Source: Vibrio genomosp. F10 str. ZF-129 (GTDB lineage Bacteria; Pseudomonadota; Gammaproteobacteria; Enterobacterales; Vibrionaceae). Taken from it: a stretch of 50,000 bases of DNA. The stretch covers positions 1 through 50,000 of the forward strand of contig NZ_AJYQ02000051.1 in NCBI RefSeq assembly GCF_000287055.2, in the 5' to 3' direction. This document shows positions 27,101 through 35,693 of the stretch, piece after piece. The notes beneath the pieces were generated by a model. The model saw only the letters and a program-made list of their open reading frames with translations. It searched no databases and had not been told where the DNA came from. The position numbers were made by a program, and so were the translations under genes. The number at the start of each line of letters is the position of its first letter. Position 1 is the first letter of the stretch.

Positions 27101-28117
27101 CTATGGCAGCAACCAACGTGTCTTTGCTGAATGAGAAAACAAAACACTCAATAACAACGCCCCTGCACCACTGACCACAATCCATACTGGGATAACCCAT
27201 GCAGGGTGTCCCTGATACCAACCAAACTCTTTCATCGGCCACAGAAAAATCGGGTGTAGGATATAGATCCCCAAACTATTTTGACTAATCACACCAACAA
27301 CCTTGCGCGTTTTCTCTGATAAACTCTCTCCAAAATAACGGCACAGCATAAATACCATACTCGCGGCCAATATAACGTTAAGTGTTTTATAGGATAGCCA
27401 ACGGCCCACAGTATAGGCGTCTGCCGTCACACTTAAATTCACGACCGATACCACTGTAGCAACGAGTGCGATTACACCAAGACCGGTAAAGATCCCAACA
27501 CTGGTTTTATTAAGCGGTACTTTCTTAAATAGCACATACCCTAATGGTAAGTAACCAGAGTACAACCAAAACTGATTACTCCATGGCCCATCTACCTTGA
27601 ACAAGTAAAGTACCGTCGTGAACAACCAAACCGCCACCAACGCATAGACCGCTTCATCCGTTGTTCGACGCACAAATATTTGCAGCAACGGAATCACAAA
27701 ATAGAGCGGAATGAAGTAGTAGAAAAAGCCTAAATGATAGTACGTGGAGTGCGTTAGGCTGTCAGACAGTACCTGTTTAGTTACCCCGATATCGTATCCC
27801 GCGAGAGTCCAGCCTGATAAATACGCATAGAACAAAGACCAAATAATAAAAGGCAATAACACCTTACCGAGTCGACGTTTGACATAGTATTTGGCGTCGA
27901 ACGGTCGCTGATCACTAAGCATCAGGGCGCCTGATATCAAGATAAAGACAGGGACGGCCCAGCGCGATACCCCATTGATACTCACCGCCGTTAGCCATTG
28001 GTCAAAAGGAATGGAGCCTAACTCATGGCGATAAGGCGCAAGTACATGAATCGCGATAACAGCAACCGCAGCAACGCAGCGTAATAAATCAAAAAATTGA
28101 ACACGCTCTCTCACCAA
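27101..28117 (-). CDS. Membrane acyltransferase family 3 protein (WecH-like)
   Basis: A 338-residue protein with ten or so hydrophobic helices. The family start FFDLLRCVAAVAVIAIHVLAPY carries the conserved Arg and catalytic His of acyltransferase-3 enzymes. Later come SRWAVPVFILISGALML and NSLGIYILHPIF, as in WecH, the O-acetyltransferase of enterobacterial common antigen. Members transfer acetyl groups to cell-surface sugars; the acceptor here is unknown. It stands alone and converges on the YhhM-type gene. Confidence 0.85.
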   Translation of the reverse strand: MVRERVQFFDLLRCVAAVAVIAIHVLAPYRHELGSIPFDQWLTAVSINGVSRWAVPVFILISGALMLSDQRPFDAKYYVKRRLGKVLLPFIIWSLFYAYLSGWTLAGYDIGVTKQVLSDSLTHSTYYHLGFFYYFIPLYFVIPLLQIFVRRTTDEAVYALVAVWLFTTVLYLFKVDGPWSNQFWLYSGYLPLGYVLFKKVPLNKTSVGIFTGLGVIALVATVVSVVNLSVTADAYTVGRWLSYKTLNVILAASMVFMLCRYFGESLSEKTRKVVGVISQNSLGIYILHPIFLWPMKEFGWYQGHPAWVIPVWIVVSGAGALLLSVLFSHSAKTRWLLP

Positions 28118-28236
28118 ACACTCCTAGCTCCCATCATGAACAGATCGAATATAGCAGCAAAAAATCCGATGATGTAACATCCTGGTCAGATTTTGGTTAA
28201 AACATGTTGTTCCATTGAGTCCAGATTCTGGCTAAT

Positions 28237-29454
28237 TTATGCTGCCACTTGGTTTAGCCTTGGCAGTTTTATCGAGATGAATGTCGTCAATAACAAAAAC
28301 GCAAAAGAAACCCATAAGCAGGCTGCAAGGCCCCCCATTTGAAATACCCAACCAGATAGAATCGTACCGATCAAACGCCCCATCGCATTGGCCATATAAT
28401 AAAAACCCACATCCAGTGACACGCCATCGCCTTTGGCATAACTCACAATCAGGTATGAGTGAAGTGATGAGTTAACAGCAAAAATAGCGCCGAACACCAT
28501 CAATCCGCCAATAATAACAAGCTCTGGCTGCCACCCCACTTGTACAGCATAGGCAATACCTGCGGTAACCGCGGTCAATGCCAAGGCCCAGAGAAACGCT
28601 GCGTGACCGTCGGGAACTTGACCTTGAGCCTTACCGGTTATTCTCGGTGCGATACTTTGAACAACCCCATAAGCAATGGTCCAAGTCGCGAGAAAACCGC
28701 CCACCCATGCGTGATCCCAACCAAACACGCTGCCAAGATAAATGGGTAAAGCAATCACAAACCATACATCACGAGCCCCAAACAAGAACATGCGCGCTGC
28801 TGAGAGGATATTAATGGACTCAGACTTAGAAAAAATCTGATTAAACTTAGGCTTAGTTTTCGCTTTGCCCATATCCGCGTCTAAACTCACCACGCTGCCA
28901 ATGAACACTAACGTAAGCACAGCTGCCATCACCAGCACCGCATATTGAAAACCTATGGTTGAAAGCAAGAGACCGCCGATAAAGAAGCCGGCTCCCTTGA
29001 GCGCATTCTTAGAGCCCGTCAGAACCGCAATCCATTGATACAATGCCCCTTGCTGCTTGTCTGGCACCAGCGTTTTGATTGAGCTTTTCGCACTCATTTT
29101 GTTGAGATCTTTGGCTATACCAGACAGTGCCTGTGCGGCCATCACCCAAGGAATCGTTAACATGGCACTAGGTACCGCCAGCATCCCCAGTGCTATCACC
29201 TGCATCCCCAACCCAATATTCATGGTCTTATTCAAACCAAGGCGAGCCCCAAGCCATCCGCCAATTAAGTTGGTCACCACACCAAAGAATTCATAAAAAA
29301 GAAACAGTGAAGCGATCTCTAACGAGCTATACCCAAGGTCATAAAAATACAGAACCACCAGCATACGCAGCGCACCATCGGTAATGGTGAAGTTCCAGTA
29401 ATTAAACGTCACCAACATGTACTGGCGAACACTTTTGCTTAAATTTGAAAACAT
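28237..29454 (-). CDS. arsJ: Organoarsenical efflux MFS transporter ArsJ
   Basis: A 405-residue, twelve-helix major-facilitator protein. ArsJ exports 1-arseno-3-phosphoglycerate, the unstable product of GAPDH acting with arsenate. N-terminal NYWNFTITDGALRMLVVLYF and SALSGIAKDLNKMSAKSSIK are typical of the ArsJ group. Identity is confirmed by neighbours: a dedicated GAPDH and ArsR lie upstream on the same strand. It is last in the operon, 102 bases after the phosphatase gene, and is preceded by a terminator-like hairpin. Confidence 0.93.
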   Translation of the reverse strand: MFSNLSKSVRQYMLVTFNYWNFTITDGALRMLVVLYFYDLGYSSLEIASLFLFYEFFGVVTNLIGGWLGARLGLNKTMNIGLGMQVIALGMLAVPSAMLTIPWVMAAQALSGIAKDLNKMSAKSSIKTLVPDKQQGALYQWIAVLTGSKNALKGAGFFIGGLLLSTIGFQYAVLVMAAVLTLVFIGSVVSLDADMGKAKTKPKFNQIFSKSESINILSAARMFLFGARDVWFVIALPIYLGSVFGWDHAWVGGFLATWTIAYGVVQSIAPRITGKAQGQVPDGHAAFLWALALTAVTAGIAYAVQVGWQPELVIIGGLMVFGAIFAVNSSLHSYLIVSYAKGDGVSLDVGFYYMANAMGRLIGTILSGWVFQMGGLAACLWVSFAFLLLTTFISIKLPRLNQVAA

Positions 29455-29485
29455 ACGAGCTTCTCATAAGGTAAACCATCACGTG

Positions 29486-29525
29486 ATAAAAAGGGCTTTT
29501 GGATCATCATGTCTCAAAAGCCCTT
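29486..29525 (-). terminator. Hairpin inside the ars operon, before arsJ
   Basis: On the minus strand AAGGGCTTTTG and CAAAAGCCCTT pair over a 13-base loop and run into CTTTTTATC. It resembles a weak intrinsic terminator or a mRNA-stabilising hairpin between the phosphatase and arsJ. Confidence 0.6.
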
Positions 29526-29556
29526 AAACCTGTGCACTCAGTACATATAAACGAGC

Positions 29557-30060
29557 TTACTGAGCCGCTACAGCATGAATGTATTCAATTTGAATGGGTT
29601 TAGTGAATGCACCAGGACGAAGCGCCTGTACTTCTTGAACAATCTTACTCAGAACCCAATTTTTCTCGAGCAGTAAATGTCCAGCTAGCAAACCTGTACG
29701 ACCAGAGCCGCCCATACAATGCATTGCTACCTTACCACCGCCATCAACCACTTTATGTAACGCAGGACTGGCCGCTTGCCATTTCGCCGCAAAATCAGCC
29801 CCCGGAGCACAATCATCTTCAATCTCGATCTGAAACCAGTGCATACCTAATGCTTGCGCTTTCTCGCCTAGCTCAGACACGTTTTTACTGGCTAGTTCTG
29901 CGCTGTCTAGAGCCGTCACAATTGCTTCTACGCCTTGTGCTTTCAGTTGCGCCAAAGAGGTATCTAGATCGGCTTCTTTTGTGCCTGGACACGGAGTAAG
30001 CACTAACGCACCTGTTTCTAGATCAAGTTGCCATGTTGGGTGTACTTGAGAAGTTGTCAT
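29557..30060 (-). CDS. CDKN3-like dual-specificity phosphatase of the ars operon
   Basis: A 167-residue cysteine phosphatase. The CX5R loop is HCMGGSGRTG (Cys115, Arg121), and an upstream acidic pair (Asp82/Asp83) could act as general acid. It belongs to the cyclin-dependent-kinase-inhibitor-3-like group of protein phosphatases. It is encoded 12 bases after the GAPDH stop and before arsJ. It is unrelated to small LMW-type arsenate reductases, so a reductase role is not implied. A role on a phosphorylated or arsenylated metabolite is only a hypothesis. Confidence 0.85.
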   Translation of the reverse strand: MTTSQVHPTWQLDLETGALVLTPCPGTKEADLDTSLAQLKAQGVEAIVTALDSAELASKNVSELGEKAQALGMHWFQIEIEDDCAPGADFAAKWQAASPALHKVVDGGGKVAMHCMGGSGRTGLLAGHLLLEKNWVLSKIVQEVQALRPGAFTKPIQIEYIHAVAAQ

Positions 30061-30072
30061 TATATTTATTCC

Positions 30073-31074
30073 TTATGCTAGACCAACAGTACGAACAAGC
30101 TCAGCGGTGCGCGTTGCGTAGCCCATCTCATTGTCATACCAAGCGTAGATTTTCACCATACGGTTACCCACAACCATGGTTGATTGAGCATCAACAATCG
30201 TTGAACGTTGATCGCCTCGATAATCAATCGATACTAATGGACGATCTTCAAAACCAAGAATGCCCTGAAGCTCTCCTTGTGACGCTTCTTTGAGTAACGC
30301 GTTCACTTCTTCCGCCGTAGTATCACGCTTCACATCAAACACAATATCCGTCAGTGATGCATTCGCCAGTGGAACACGCACGGCATGGCCGTTAATTTTG
30401 CCCTTAAGCTCAGGGAAGATTTCAACGATAGCCGTAGCTGAACCGGTAGAAGTGGGGATCAAGCTCATGCCACAAGCGCGCGCGCGACGGAGATCTTTAT
30501 GTGGTGCATCCAAAATCGTTTGGGTGTTAGTTAAATCATGAATCGTAGTAAATGAAGATTGTTCAATACCCAGTTTCTCATGGATCACTTTCACCACTGG
30601 CGCAATACAGTTCGTGGTACAAGACGCTGCGGTCACAATGCGGTGCTTATCGGCATCAAAAATGGCATCATTCACGCCCACCACAATGTTGGCAATGCCT
30701 TCTTCTTTTACCGGCGCGCTCACAACCACACGCTTCACACCCTGTTCTAAGTATTGATTCAAAATAGAGGTTTTACGGTGTACACCCGTTGCTTCAATCA
30801 CCACATCACAACCAGACCAATCAACAGCGCCTATCTCTCGCTCTTGTGTAGTACGAATGCGGTGCTGATTAACGATAATGTCATTCTGTTCGTGGGTCAC
30901 GCCGTGATGCCAACGCCCTTGAACCGAATCAAACTCCAGCAGGTGGGCTAATGTGTTTGTATCACCTGCTACATCATTGATAAGCACGAATTCGAGTTCA
31001 GGCCAATCAAAAGCAGCGCGCAGTGCCAAACGGCCAATACGGCCAAATCCATTGATTCCAACTTTAATCGTCAT
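30073..31074 (-). CDS. ArsJ-associated glyceraldehyde-3-phosphate dehydrogenase
   Basis: A 333-residue GAPDH with an NAD-binding [14 protein letters not shown], the catalytic SCTTN (Cys152) and His179 ([10 protein letters not shown]). The group encoded next to arsJ uses arsenate in place of phosphate to form 1-arseno-3-phosphoglycerate for export. It starts 22 bases after the ArsR stop. The adjacent ArsJ and ArsR, not the sequence alone, separate it from the glycolytic enzyme. Confidence 0.95.
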   Translation of the reverse strand: MTIKVGINGFGRIGRLALRAAFDWPELEFVLINDVAGDTNTLAHLLEFDSVQGRWHHGVTHEQNDIIVNQHRIRTTQEREIGAVDWSGCDVVIEATGVHRKTSILNQYLEQGVKRVVVSAPVKEEGIANIVVGVNDAIFDADKHRIVTAASCTTNCIAPVVKVIHEKLGIEQSSFTTIHDLTNTQTILDAPHKDLRRARACGMSLIPTSTGSATAIVEIFPELKGKINGHAVRVPLANASLTDIVFDVKRDTTAEEVNALLKEASQGELQGILGFEDRPLVSIDYRGDQRSTIVDAQSTMVVGNRMVKIYAWYDNEMGYATRTAELVRTVGLA

Positions 31075-31095
31075 TGTATTGATCTCTTCTTCATA

Positions 31096-31443
31096 TTAAG
31101 TGCAAGGACGTGCAGCCATTGCTTGCAAACGCTGAACATCCAATTGATATTGTTCCTGTAGACAATTGGACTCTTTTAAGCCCGCGATGACCTTACGTAA
31201 CCAACCAGGTAATGTGTGTGATACATGGTAGTAAACCCACTGTCCTTCGCGTTCATCCACCAACACGCCTGATTGACGAAGTTGAGCGAGATGCCGTGAT
31301 ATTTTAGGCTGACTTTCATCTAAAGCACTGGTGAGCTCACACACACATAATCGCCCTTCCCTGGCAATTAAAAGCAAACATCGCATACGGGTTTCATCAG
31401 AAAGCATTTTAAAAAACTGGTGCGGTAACATTTTAAATCTCAC
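31096..31443 (-). CDS. arsR: ArsR-family arsenic-responsive repressor
   Basis: A 115-residue winged-helix repressor. The metalloid site is CVCEL (about Cys33 and Cys35) at the start of the DNA-recognition region, as in E. coli ArsR. The third cysteine of that protein is Thr here. Recognition helix: SQPKISRHLAQLRQSGVLV. It is first in the operon arsR-gapdh-phosphatase-arsJ and should repress it. A lone Cys lies near the C-terminus (PCT). Confidence 0.92.
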   Translation of the reverse strand: MRFKMLPHQFFKMLSDETRMRCLLLIAREGRLCVCELTSALDESQPKISRHLAQLRQSGVLVDEREGQWVYYHVSHTLPGWLRKVIAGLKESNCLQEQYQLDVQRLQAMAARPCT

Positions 31444-31475
31444 ATATACGCATATCCATATATATTAAATTTGCG
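31444..31475 (-). promoter_or_regulatory. Possible ArsR operator
   Basis: The A/T-rich segment before arsR contains an imperfect dyad ATATACGCATAT followed by CATATATAT. ArsR-family operators are A/T-rich dyads near the promoter, but no consensus is matched with confidence. Confidence 0.35.
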
Positions 31476-31590
31476 CTATCGAATGTCAATAGCCCACTCG
31501 GGATTGCAATAAAAAGTTCATAGAGATAAGAGATAACGACTAAAAACAGGAAAAAGATAAAGTAGAGATTAACAATAAAAACGGCAACGA

Positions 31591-32817
31591 CTAAGCGATC
31601 TGATTGACTTGCTGGCTCCATTTTTGTGCAGACGAGAGCGCAGACACAACCTCTTGAAGATTAAGATCCAATGCATTGCAGAAGCTTTGTAGGCCTTGCC
31701 AATCCGCCCGTTCAAAGCACTCTTCTAATTGAAGTAAAGATCCAAATGGTCCACTTCTTTCAAGTAAGATCGATTTAATAGAGTCACTCAGCGGGAGTTG
31801 CTCCATCAAGTCTCCTAACGATAAATCCAGTAATGCATCCAACAATGAAAATAGCCCGATGAGAAAAGCTTGATCACGGTGGGTTGAAAAAATGGGGTTG
31901 GGTGACATAAGCAGACAGAACTGGGCCCGTTGCAGAGAGAGCTTTGATAATTCTTGAGGCTTATTACGCGAAATAAACGAGGCCACAGTTAACGAAACAA
32001 ACGACTTCAACTTATCTTGGCCAAGATACAAAAGCGCCTGACGAAAAGAAGAAATTGGCACGCTTAATCGATCCGACATTGAGTTAACAAACTTAAGTAA
32101 CTTATACGACAATTGAGCATCTTGGGCAATGATACGCTCAACCTTGTCGAAATCGACATCTTGCTTACACACCTCTTGAAATAGCTGCATGGCAACCACT
32201 TGATCAGGGCTAATGTAACGCTGTTTGACTAGCTCAGGTTTACTAAAGAAATAACCTTGGAACAGAGTAAACCCTGCCGACCGCGTTGTCATAAACTCTT
32301 CTCGAGTTTCCACTCTCTCGGCCAAAAATCGTAGGCGACTGTTTCTCGCCTTGAGGTTTTTGAGCATGATGCAGGCATTTGCCATCCCGACCGCCATGAT
32401 GTCAATTTTCACGATCTGAACGTAGGGCAGAAATGAACGCCATTCGTTGTGATAGACAAAGTCATCCAACGCAATCAAATACCCTTGTTGGTGGAGTTCT
32501 TTGATCGCAGTGAGCAACTCTTCTGTTGGTTGACAGGTTTCAAGGACCTCAATCACCACCTTATCTTTTGGTAGCATAAGCGGTAATCGACGAATTAAGC
32601 TTTGGTAAGGAAAGTTAATAAAGCAACGAGAGGATTCAATCGAAGGGTTCGTGCCGATCGCCAAAAAATTTTCAACAATAAGACGGTACGTTGCTCGATT
32701 AGATTCTATATGAGCAGGAAATGCATTATTTTCTCCGTCTCGAAATAGGAGTTCATAGCCTAATGTCTGGCGTTTAGCGTTTAGAATTGGCTGACGAGCA
32801 ACGTAAATATCTTTCAT
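31591..32817 (-). CDS. EAL-HDOD signalling protein
   Basis: An N-terminal EAL-like domain (about 1-200) is followed by an HDOD domain (about 200-390). EAL landmarks remain in YELLFR, ALDDF, KIDIM, ERVET and FQGYFFSKP, but the DDFG-type loop is altered to DDFVYHNEW, so cyclic-di-GMP hydrolysis is doubtful. The frame opens at 32847; I favour the ATG at 32817 (protein MKDIYVARQP..., 408 residues), which has GGATAG nine bases upstream. Its relatives in Vibrio (CdgJ type) affect motility and biofilm. Confidence 0.85.
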   Translation of the reverse strand: MKDIYVARQPILNAKRQTLGYELLFRDGENNAFPAHIESNRATYRLIVENFLAIGTNPSIESSRCFINFPYQSLIRRLPLMLPKDKVVIEVLETCQPTEELLTAIKELHQQGYLIALDDFVYHNEWRSFLPYVQIVKIDIMAVGMANACIMLKNLKARNSRLRFLAERVETREEFMTTRSAGFTLFQGYFFSKPELVKQRYISPDQVVAMQLFQEVCKQDVDFDKVERIIAQDAQLSYKLLKFVNSMSDRLSVPISSFRQALLYLGQDKLKSFVSLTVASFISRNKPQELSKLSLQRAQFCLLMSPNPIFSTHRDQAFLIGLFSLLDALLDLSLGDLMEQLPLSDSIKSILLERSGPFGSLLQLEECFERADWQGLQSFCNALDLNLQEVVSALSSAQKWSQQVNQIA

Positions 32818-32851
32818 GGCACAACTATCCATATGATTTGAATGCATTTAA

Positions 32852-33469
32852 TCATATTTTTGAGCTCGCGAGTAGCGCGCCACATCCCATAAACATCGAA
32901 CCAAAAACTCTATTCACCTTCCCCATCACGCTTTCGGAACGAATGAAACGACCTAATTTAGAGGATAATGAGGTATAACCCAACATCACAACGCTATCAA
33001 TGGCCACCGTAGTCACACCTAAGATAAGCAACTGAGTAAGCTGATCTTGATGCGGATTAATAAATTGAGGAAATAACGCCACCAAAAACACAATAGACTT
33101 GGGGTTGGTTAAATTGATGAGTAACGCGTTGCGCATCAGCACCCAGCTCGACAAGGCAGAGTGATCCACACTCGCTTCTAAGCTGGATTGATCTCGCCAC
33201 TTTTGCACACCTAGCCAAACAAGGTAAACCACGCCTACCCACTTGATAACACTAAAGGCCAACGCCGATTGAGCGACTAGGGCACCAATGCCAGCGCCCA
33301 CCAACACAATATGAAACGCCAACCCCAACTGTAATCCAACGATCGCTGATAGGGATTTTTTAGTTCCATAATTGAGGCCATTACTGATCGAATTGACGGT
33401 ACCAGACCCAGGGGCGAGGCTAAATACAATCGCGGTCACAACGTAGGCTAACCAAACATGCATATCCAT
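32852..33469 (-). CDS. rhtB: LysE/RhtB-family amino-acid exporter
   Basis: A 205-residue, about six-helix exporter. The N-terminal SLAPGSGTVNSISNGLNYGTKKSLSAIVG and NPKSIVFLVALFPQF are RhtB-family signatures. RhtB exports homoserine and its lactone. The gene is divergent from pldB, as rhtB-pldB-yigL cluster in E. coli, which supports the specific name. GGGAAATTCT precedes the ATG. Confidence 0.85.
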   Translation of the reverse strand: MDMHVWLAYVVTAIVFSLAPGSGTVNSISNGLNYGTKKSLSAIVGLQLGLAFHIVLVGAGIGALVAQSALAFSVIKWVGVVYLVWLGVQKWRDQSSLEASVDHSALSSWVLMRNALLINLTNPKSIVFLVALFPQFINPHQDQLTQLLILGVTTVAIDSVVMLGYTSLSSKLGRFIRSESVMGKVNRVFGSMFMGCGALLASSKI

Positions 33470-33547
33470 AGAATTTCCCTCGACTAAATGGGTTTAGCCC
33501 AACATAATTTACTCTTAAGTATCACTCGAATATTGACCAAGGATATT

Positions 33548-34534
33548 ATGAATCAATCGAGCTCCATTCACTCATCTTATACTCAAGAGTCATGTTTTGA
33601 GCAAGCCATCAGTTCAAATATTTCCCAACTTTGGCAATTGAGAACCGAAGGTTATTTAACGACCAAAGACAGAAAGAAACTGTATTGGTGTAAAGTCACC
33701 GACCCAAAACACACGAAAGCGATTGTTATTGTTAACGGACGCGTTGAATCGGCCTGGAAGTATCAGGAACTTTTCCATGATCTCTTTCACCAAGGCTATG
33801 ACATCTACTCGTTCGATCATCGTGGGCAAGGAATGTCAGATCGCCTGATCGATGACACCGAGATGGGTTACATTGAAGAATTTGATGATTACATCAACGA
33901 TATGGTTCAATTGGTGACTTCATTTTCTCTTGAGCATTATGAGAAACGCTACTTACTTGCGCACTCTATGGGTGGAGCAGTAGCCACTCGATATTTACAG
34001 ACCAATCCAAACCACCCTTTCGATGCCGTTTCGCTCAGCGCACCGATGTTTGGCATTGCTATGTCTCGGTTAAACCGGTCTATCGCACTGCCAATGACCC
34101 AACTAATGAGCATGATGACGACGTCACCTCGCTACGCACCGGACCAAAAAGGGTATTACGCGAAACCTTTTGAGGTAAACCCTCTGACCCAAAGCTCTAT
34201 TCGCTATGACTGGTTTCGACAGCTCTATGAAGACAAACCACAACTTAAATTAGGCGGGCCAACTCACCGTTGGGTGTGGCAAGGTCTAATGGCGACGAAG
34301 CAATGCGTTCAGCAAACGAGGCGTATTGAGGTGCCGCTTCTTCTCATGCAAGCCAGTGAAGATGTCATCGTCGACAACAGGGACCAGATTCGCTTTATTA
34401 AAAAACTGGCGAAAACCAACAATCAATGTGCCTTAAAAATCGTGTACGGATCAAGACACGAGTTACTGTTTGAAAAAGATGACTATCGAAACAATGCTCT
34501 GGATTGCACGCTCCAGTTTTTTGCTCAACACTGA
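33548..34534 (+). CDS. pldB: Lysophospholipase L2
   Basis: An alpha/beta hydrolase that removes the acyl chain of lysophospholipids at the inner membrane. The nucleophile elbow is AHSMGGAVATRYL, and the final region has LLMQASEDVIVDN (acid) and SRHELLFEKD (His). The frame opens at 33488, but AAGGATATT leads directly to the ATG at 33548 (328 residues). It lies upstream of yigL. Confidence 0.92.
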   Translation: MNQSSSIHSSYTQESCFEQAISSNISQLWQLRTEGYLTTKDRKKLYWCKVTDPKHTKAIVIVNGRVESAWKYQELFHDLFHQGYDIYSFDHRGQGMSDRLIDDTEMGYIEEFDDYINDMVQLVTSFSLEHYEKRYLLAHSMGGAVATRYLQTNPNHPFDAVSLSAPMFGIAMSRLNRSIALPMTQLMSMMTTSPRYAPDQKGYYAKPFEVNPLTQSSIRYDWFRQLYEDKPQLKLGGPTHRWVWQGLMATKQCVQQTRRIEVPLLLMQASEDVIVDNRDQIRFIKKLAKTNNQCALKIVYGSRHELLFEKDDYRNNALDCTLQFFAQH

Positions 34535-34600
34535 ATATCACTTAGCGCAGACCAAAGCGTCTTAGGCACGGCATACTTTAGCCCTTAACCTCACACTAAA

Positions 34601-34643
34601 TGAGGAAAAAGAGAAAGCTTAACTTACCCTCTTTTTTTCCTCA
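34601..34643 (+). repeat. Inverted repeat between pldB and yigL
   Basis: TGAGGAAAAAGAG and CTTTTTTTCCTCA flank a 15-base loop. It could terminate or attenuate the transcript from pldB into yigL, but lacks a following T-run. Confidence 0.45.
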
Positions 34644-34707
34644 TTATTAGCGTAAACTAGGCGCATAAAAAGACCCATTGACCCACTTTCATCCTCATGA
34701 GGATATT

Positions 34708-35535
34708 ATGACTACTGCCGATAAACATTCTAACTTTCATATTGTTGCCTCCGACCTTGACGGTACGTTACTCGCTCCAAATCATAAACTTAGCGACTTC
34801 ACAAAACGTACTCTAAAAGAGCTGCACGAGAAAGGACTGACGTTTGTTTTCGCTACTGGCCGCCATCATGTTGATGTGGCAGGCATTCGTGAACAGGTGG
34901 GCATTCCTGCTTATATGATTACGTCCAATGGAGCACGCGTTCACGATCAGAACGACCAGCTGATGTACAGCCAAAACGTGCCAAAAGATTTAATTCAACC
35001 GGTGATCGATGTCATCAAACAAGATCCTGACATCATGATTCATATTTATCAAAACGATGAATGGCTGCTAAACAAAGAAGACAGTGTACTGAAAAACTTC
35101 CATGACGAATCTGGCTTTACGTACAAAGTGTTTGATGTCGATAATGCCCCGGTCGATGGTGTCGCTAAAATATTCTTTACTCACCCTAATCACGATCATG
35201 ATTATCTCGTCCAGTATGAAGATAAACTTAACGAGCTGTTCGGTGAACGAACGAATATCGCCTTCTCTACCCCTTGGTGTTTAGAAGTGATGGCAGCCGA
35301 TGTATCAAAAGGCGAAGCGATTAAAGCGGTTGCCCACTCTATTGGCCAACAACTCGAAAACTGCATCGCATTTGGTGATGGAATGAACGATGTGGAAATG
35401 TTGAGCATGGCAGGACTTGGCTTGGTCATGGGCACGTCTCACCATAAAGTCATGGCAGCGCTTCCAAACAACCCTGTGATTGGTAGTAATGCCGACGATG
35501 CCGTTGCTCACTATCTGAAGGAACACCTCATTTAA
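34708..35535 (+). CDS. yigL: HAD-IIB (Cof-type) phosphatase
   Basis: E. coli YigL dephosphorylates pyridoxal phosphate and sugar phosphates. Motif I is ASDLDGTLL (Asp16, Asp18), motif II lies at FATGRHH, and the C-terminal GDGMNDVEML is motif IV. The type IIB cap lies between. The frame opens at 34678, but the ATG at 34708 has GAGGATATT before it (275 residues). Position after pldB matches E. coli. Confidence 0.92.
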   Translation: MTTADKHSNFHIVASDLDGTLLAPNHKLSDFTKRTLKELHEKGLTFVFATGRHHVDVAGIREQVGIPAYMITSNGARVHDQNDQLMYSQNVPKDLIQPVIDVIKQDPDIMIHIYQNDEWLLNKEDSVLKNFHDESGFTYKVFDVDNAPVDGVAKIFFTHPNHDHDYLVQYEDKLNELFGERTNIAFSTPWCLEVMAADVSKGEAIKAVAHSIGQQLENCIAFGDGMNDVEMLSMAGLGLVMGTSHHKVMAALPNNPVIGSNADDAVAHYLKEHLI

Positions 35536-35600
35536 TCATTGATACACCCTGCAATCCCCCCTATATCATGACCCCTAGACATCAACACTCTAGACCAAAG

Positions 35601-35628
35601 AAAGGGCAGTCACTTGCCCTTTTATCTT
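35601..35628 (+). terminator. Terminator after yigL
   Basis: AAAGGGCA and TGCCCTTT pair around GTCACT, followed by TATCTTGTTT. The T-run is short, so this is a moderate terminator. Confidence 0.6.
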
Positions 35629-35693
35629 GTTTCTAATTTTCGTCATCACTATGCCATAATGCATTCATTGAATTCGTTATAAGTGACTCTCAT

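Noticed and set aside
28540..28814. Overlapping plus-strand frames within arsJ
   Set aside because: They are shadows of the arsJ coding strand with no initiation signals.
31433..31621. 62-codon hydrophobic open frame between arsR and the EAL-HDOD gene
   Set aside because: It has no ribosome-binding site, overlaps both neighbours and the ars promoter region, and is only A/T-rich spacer.
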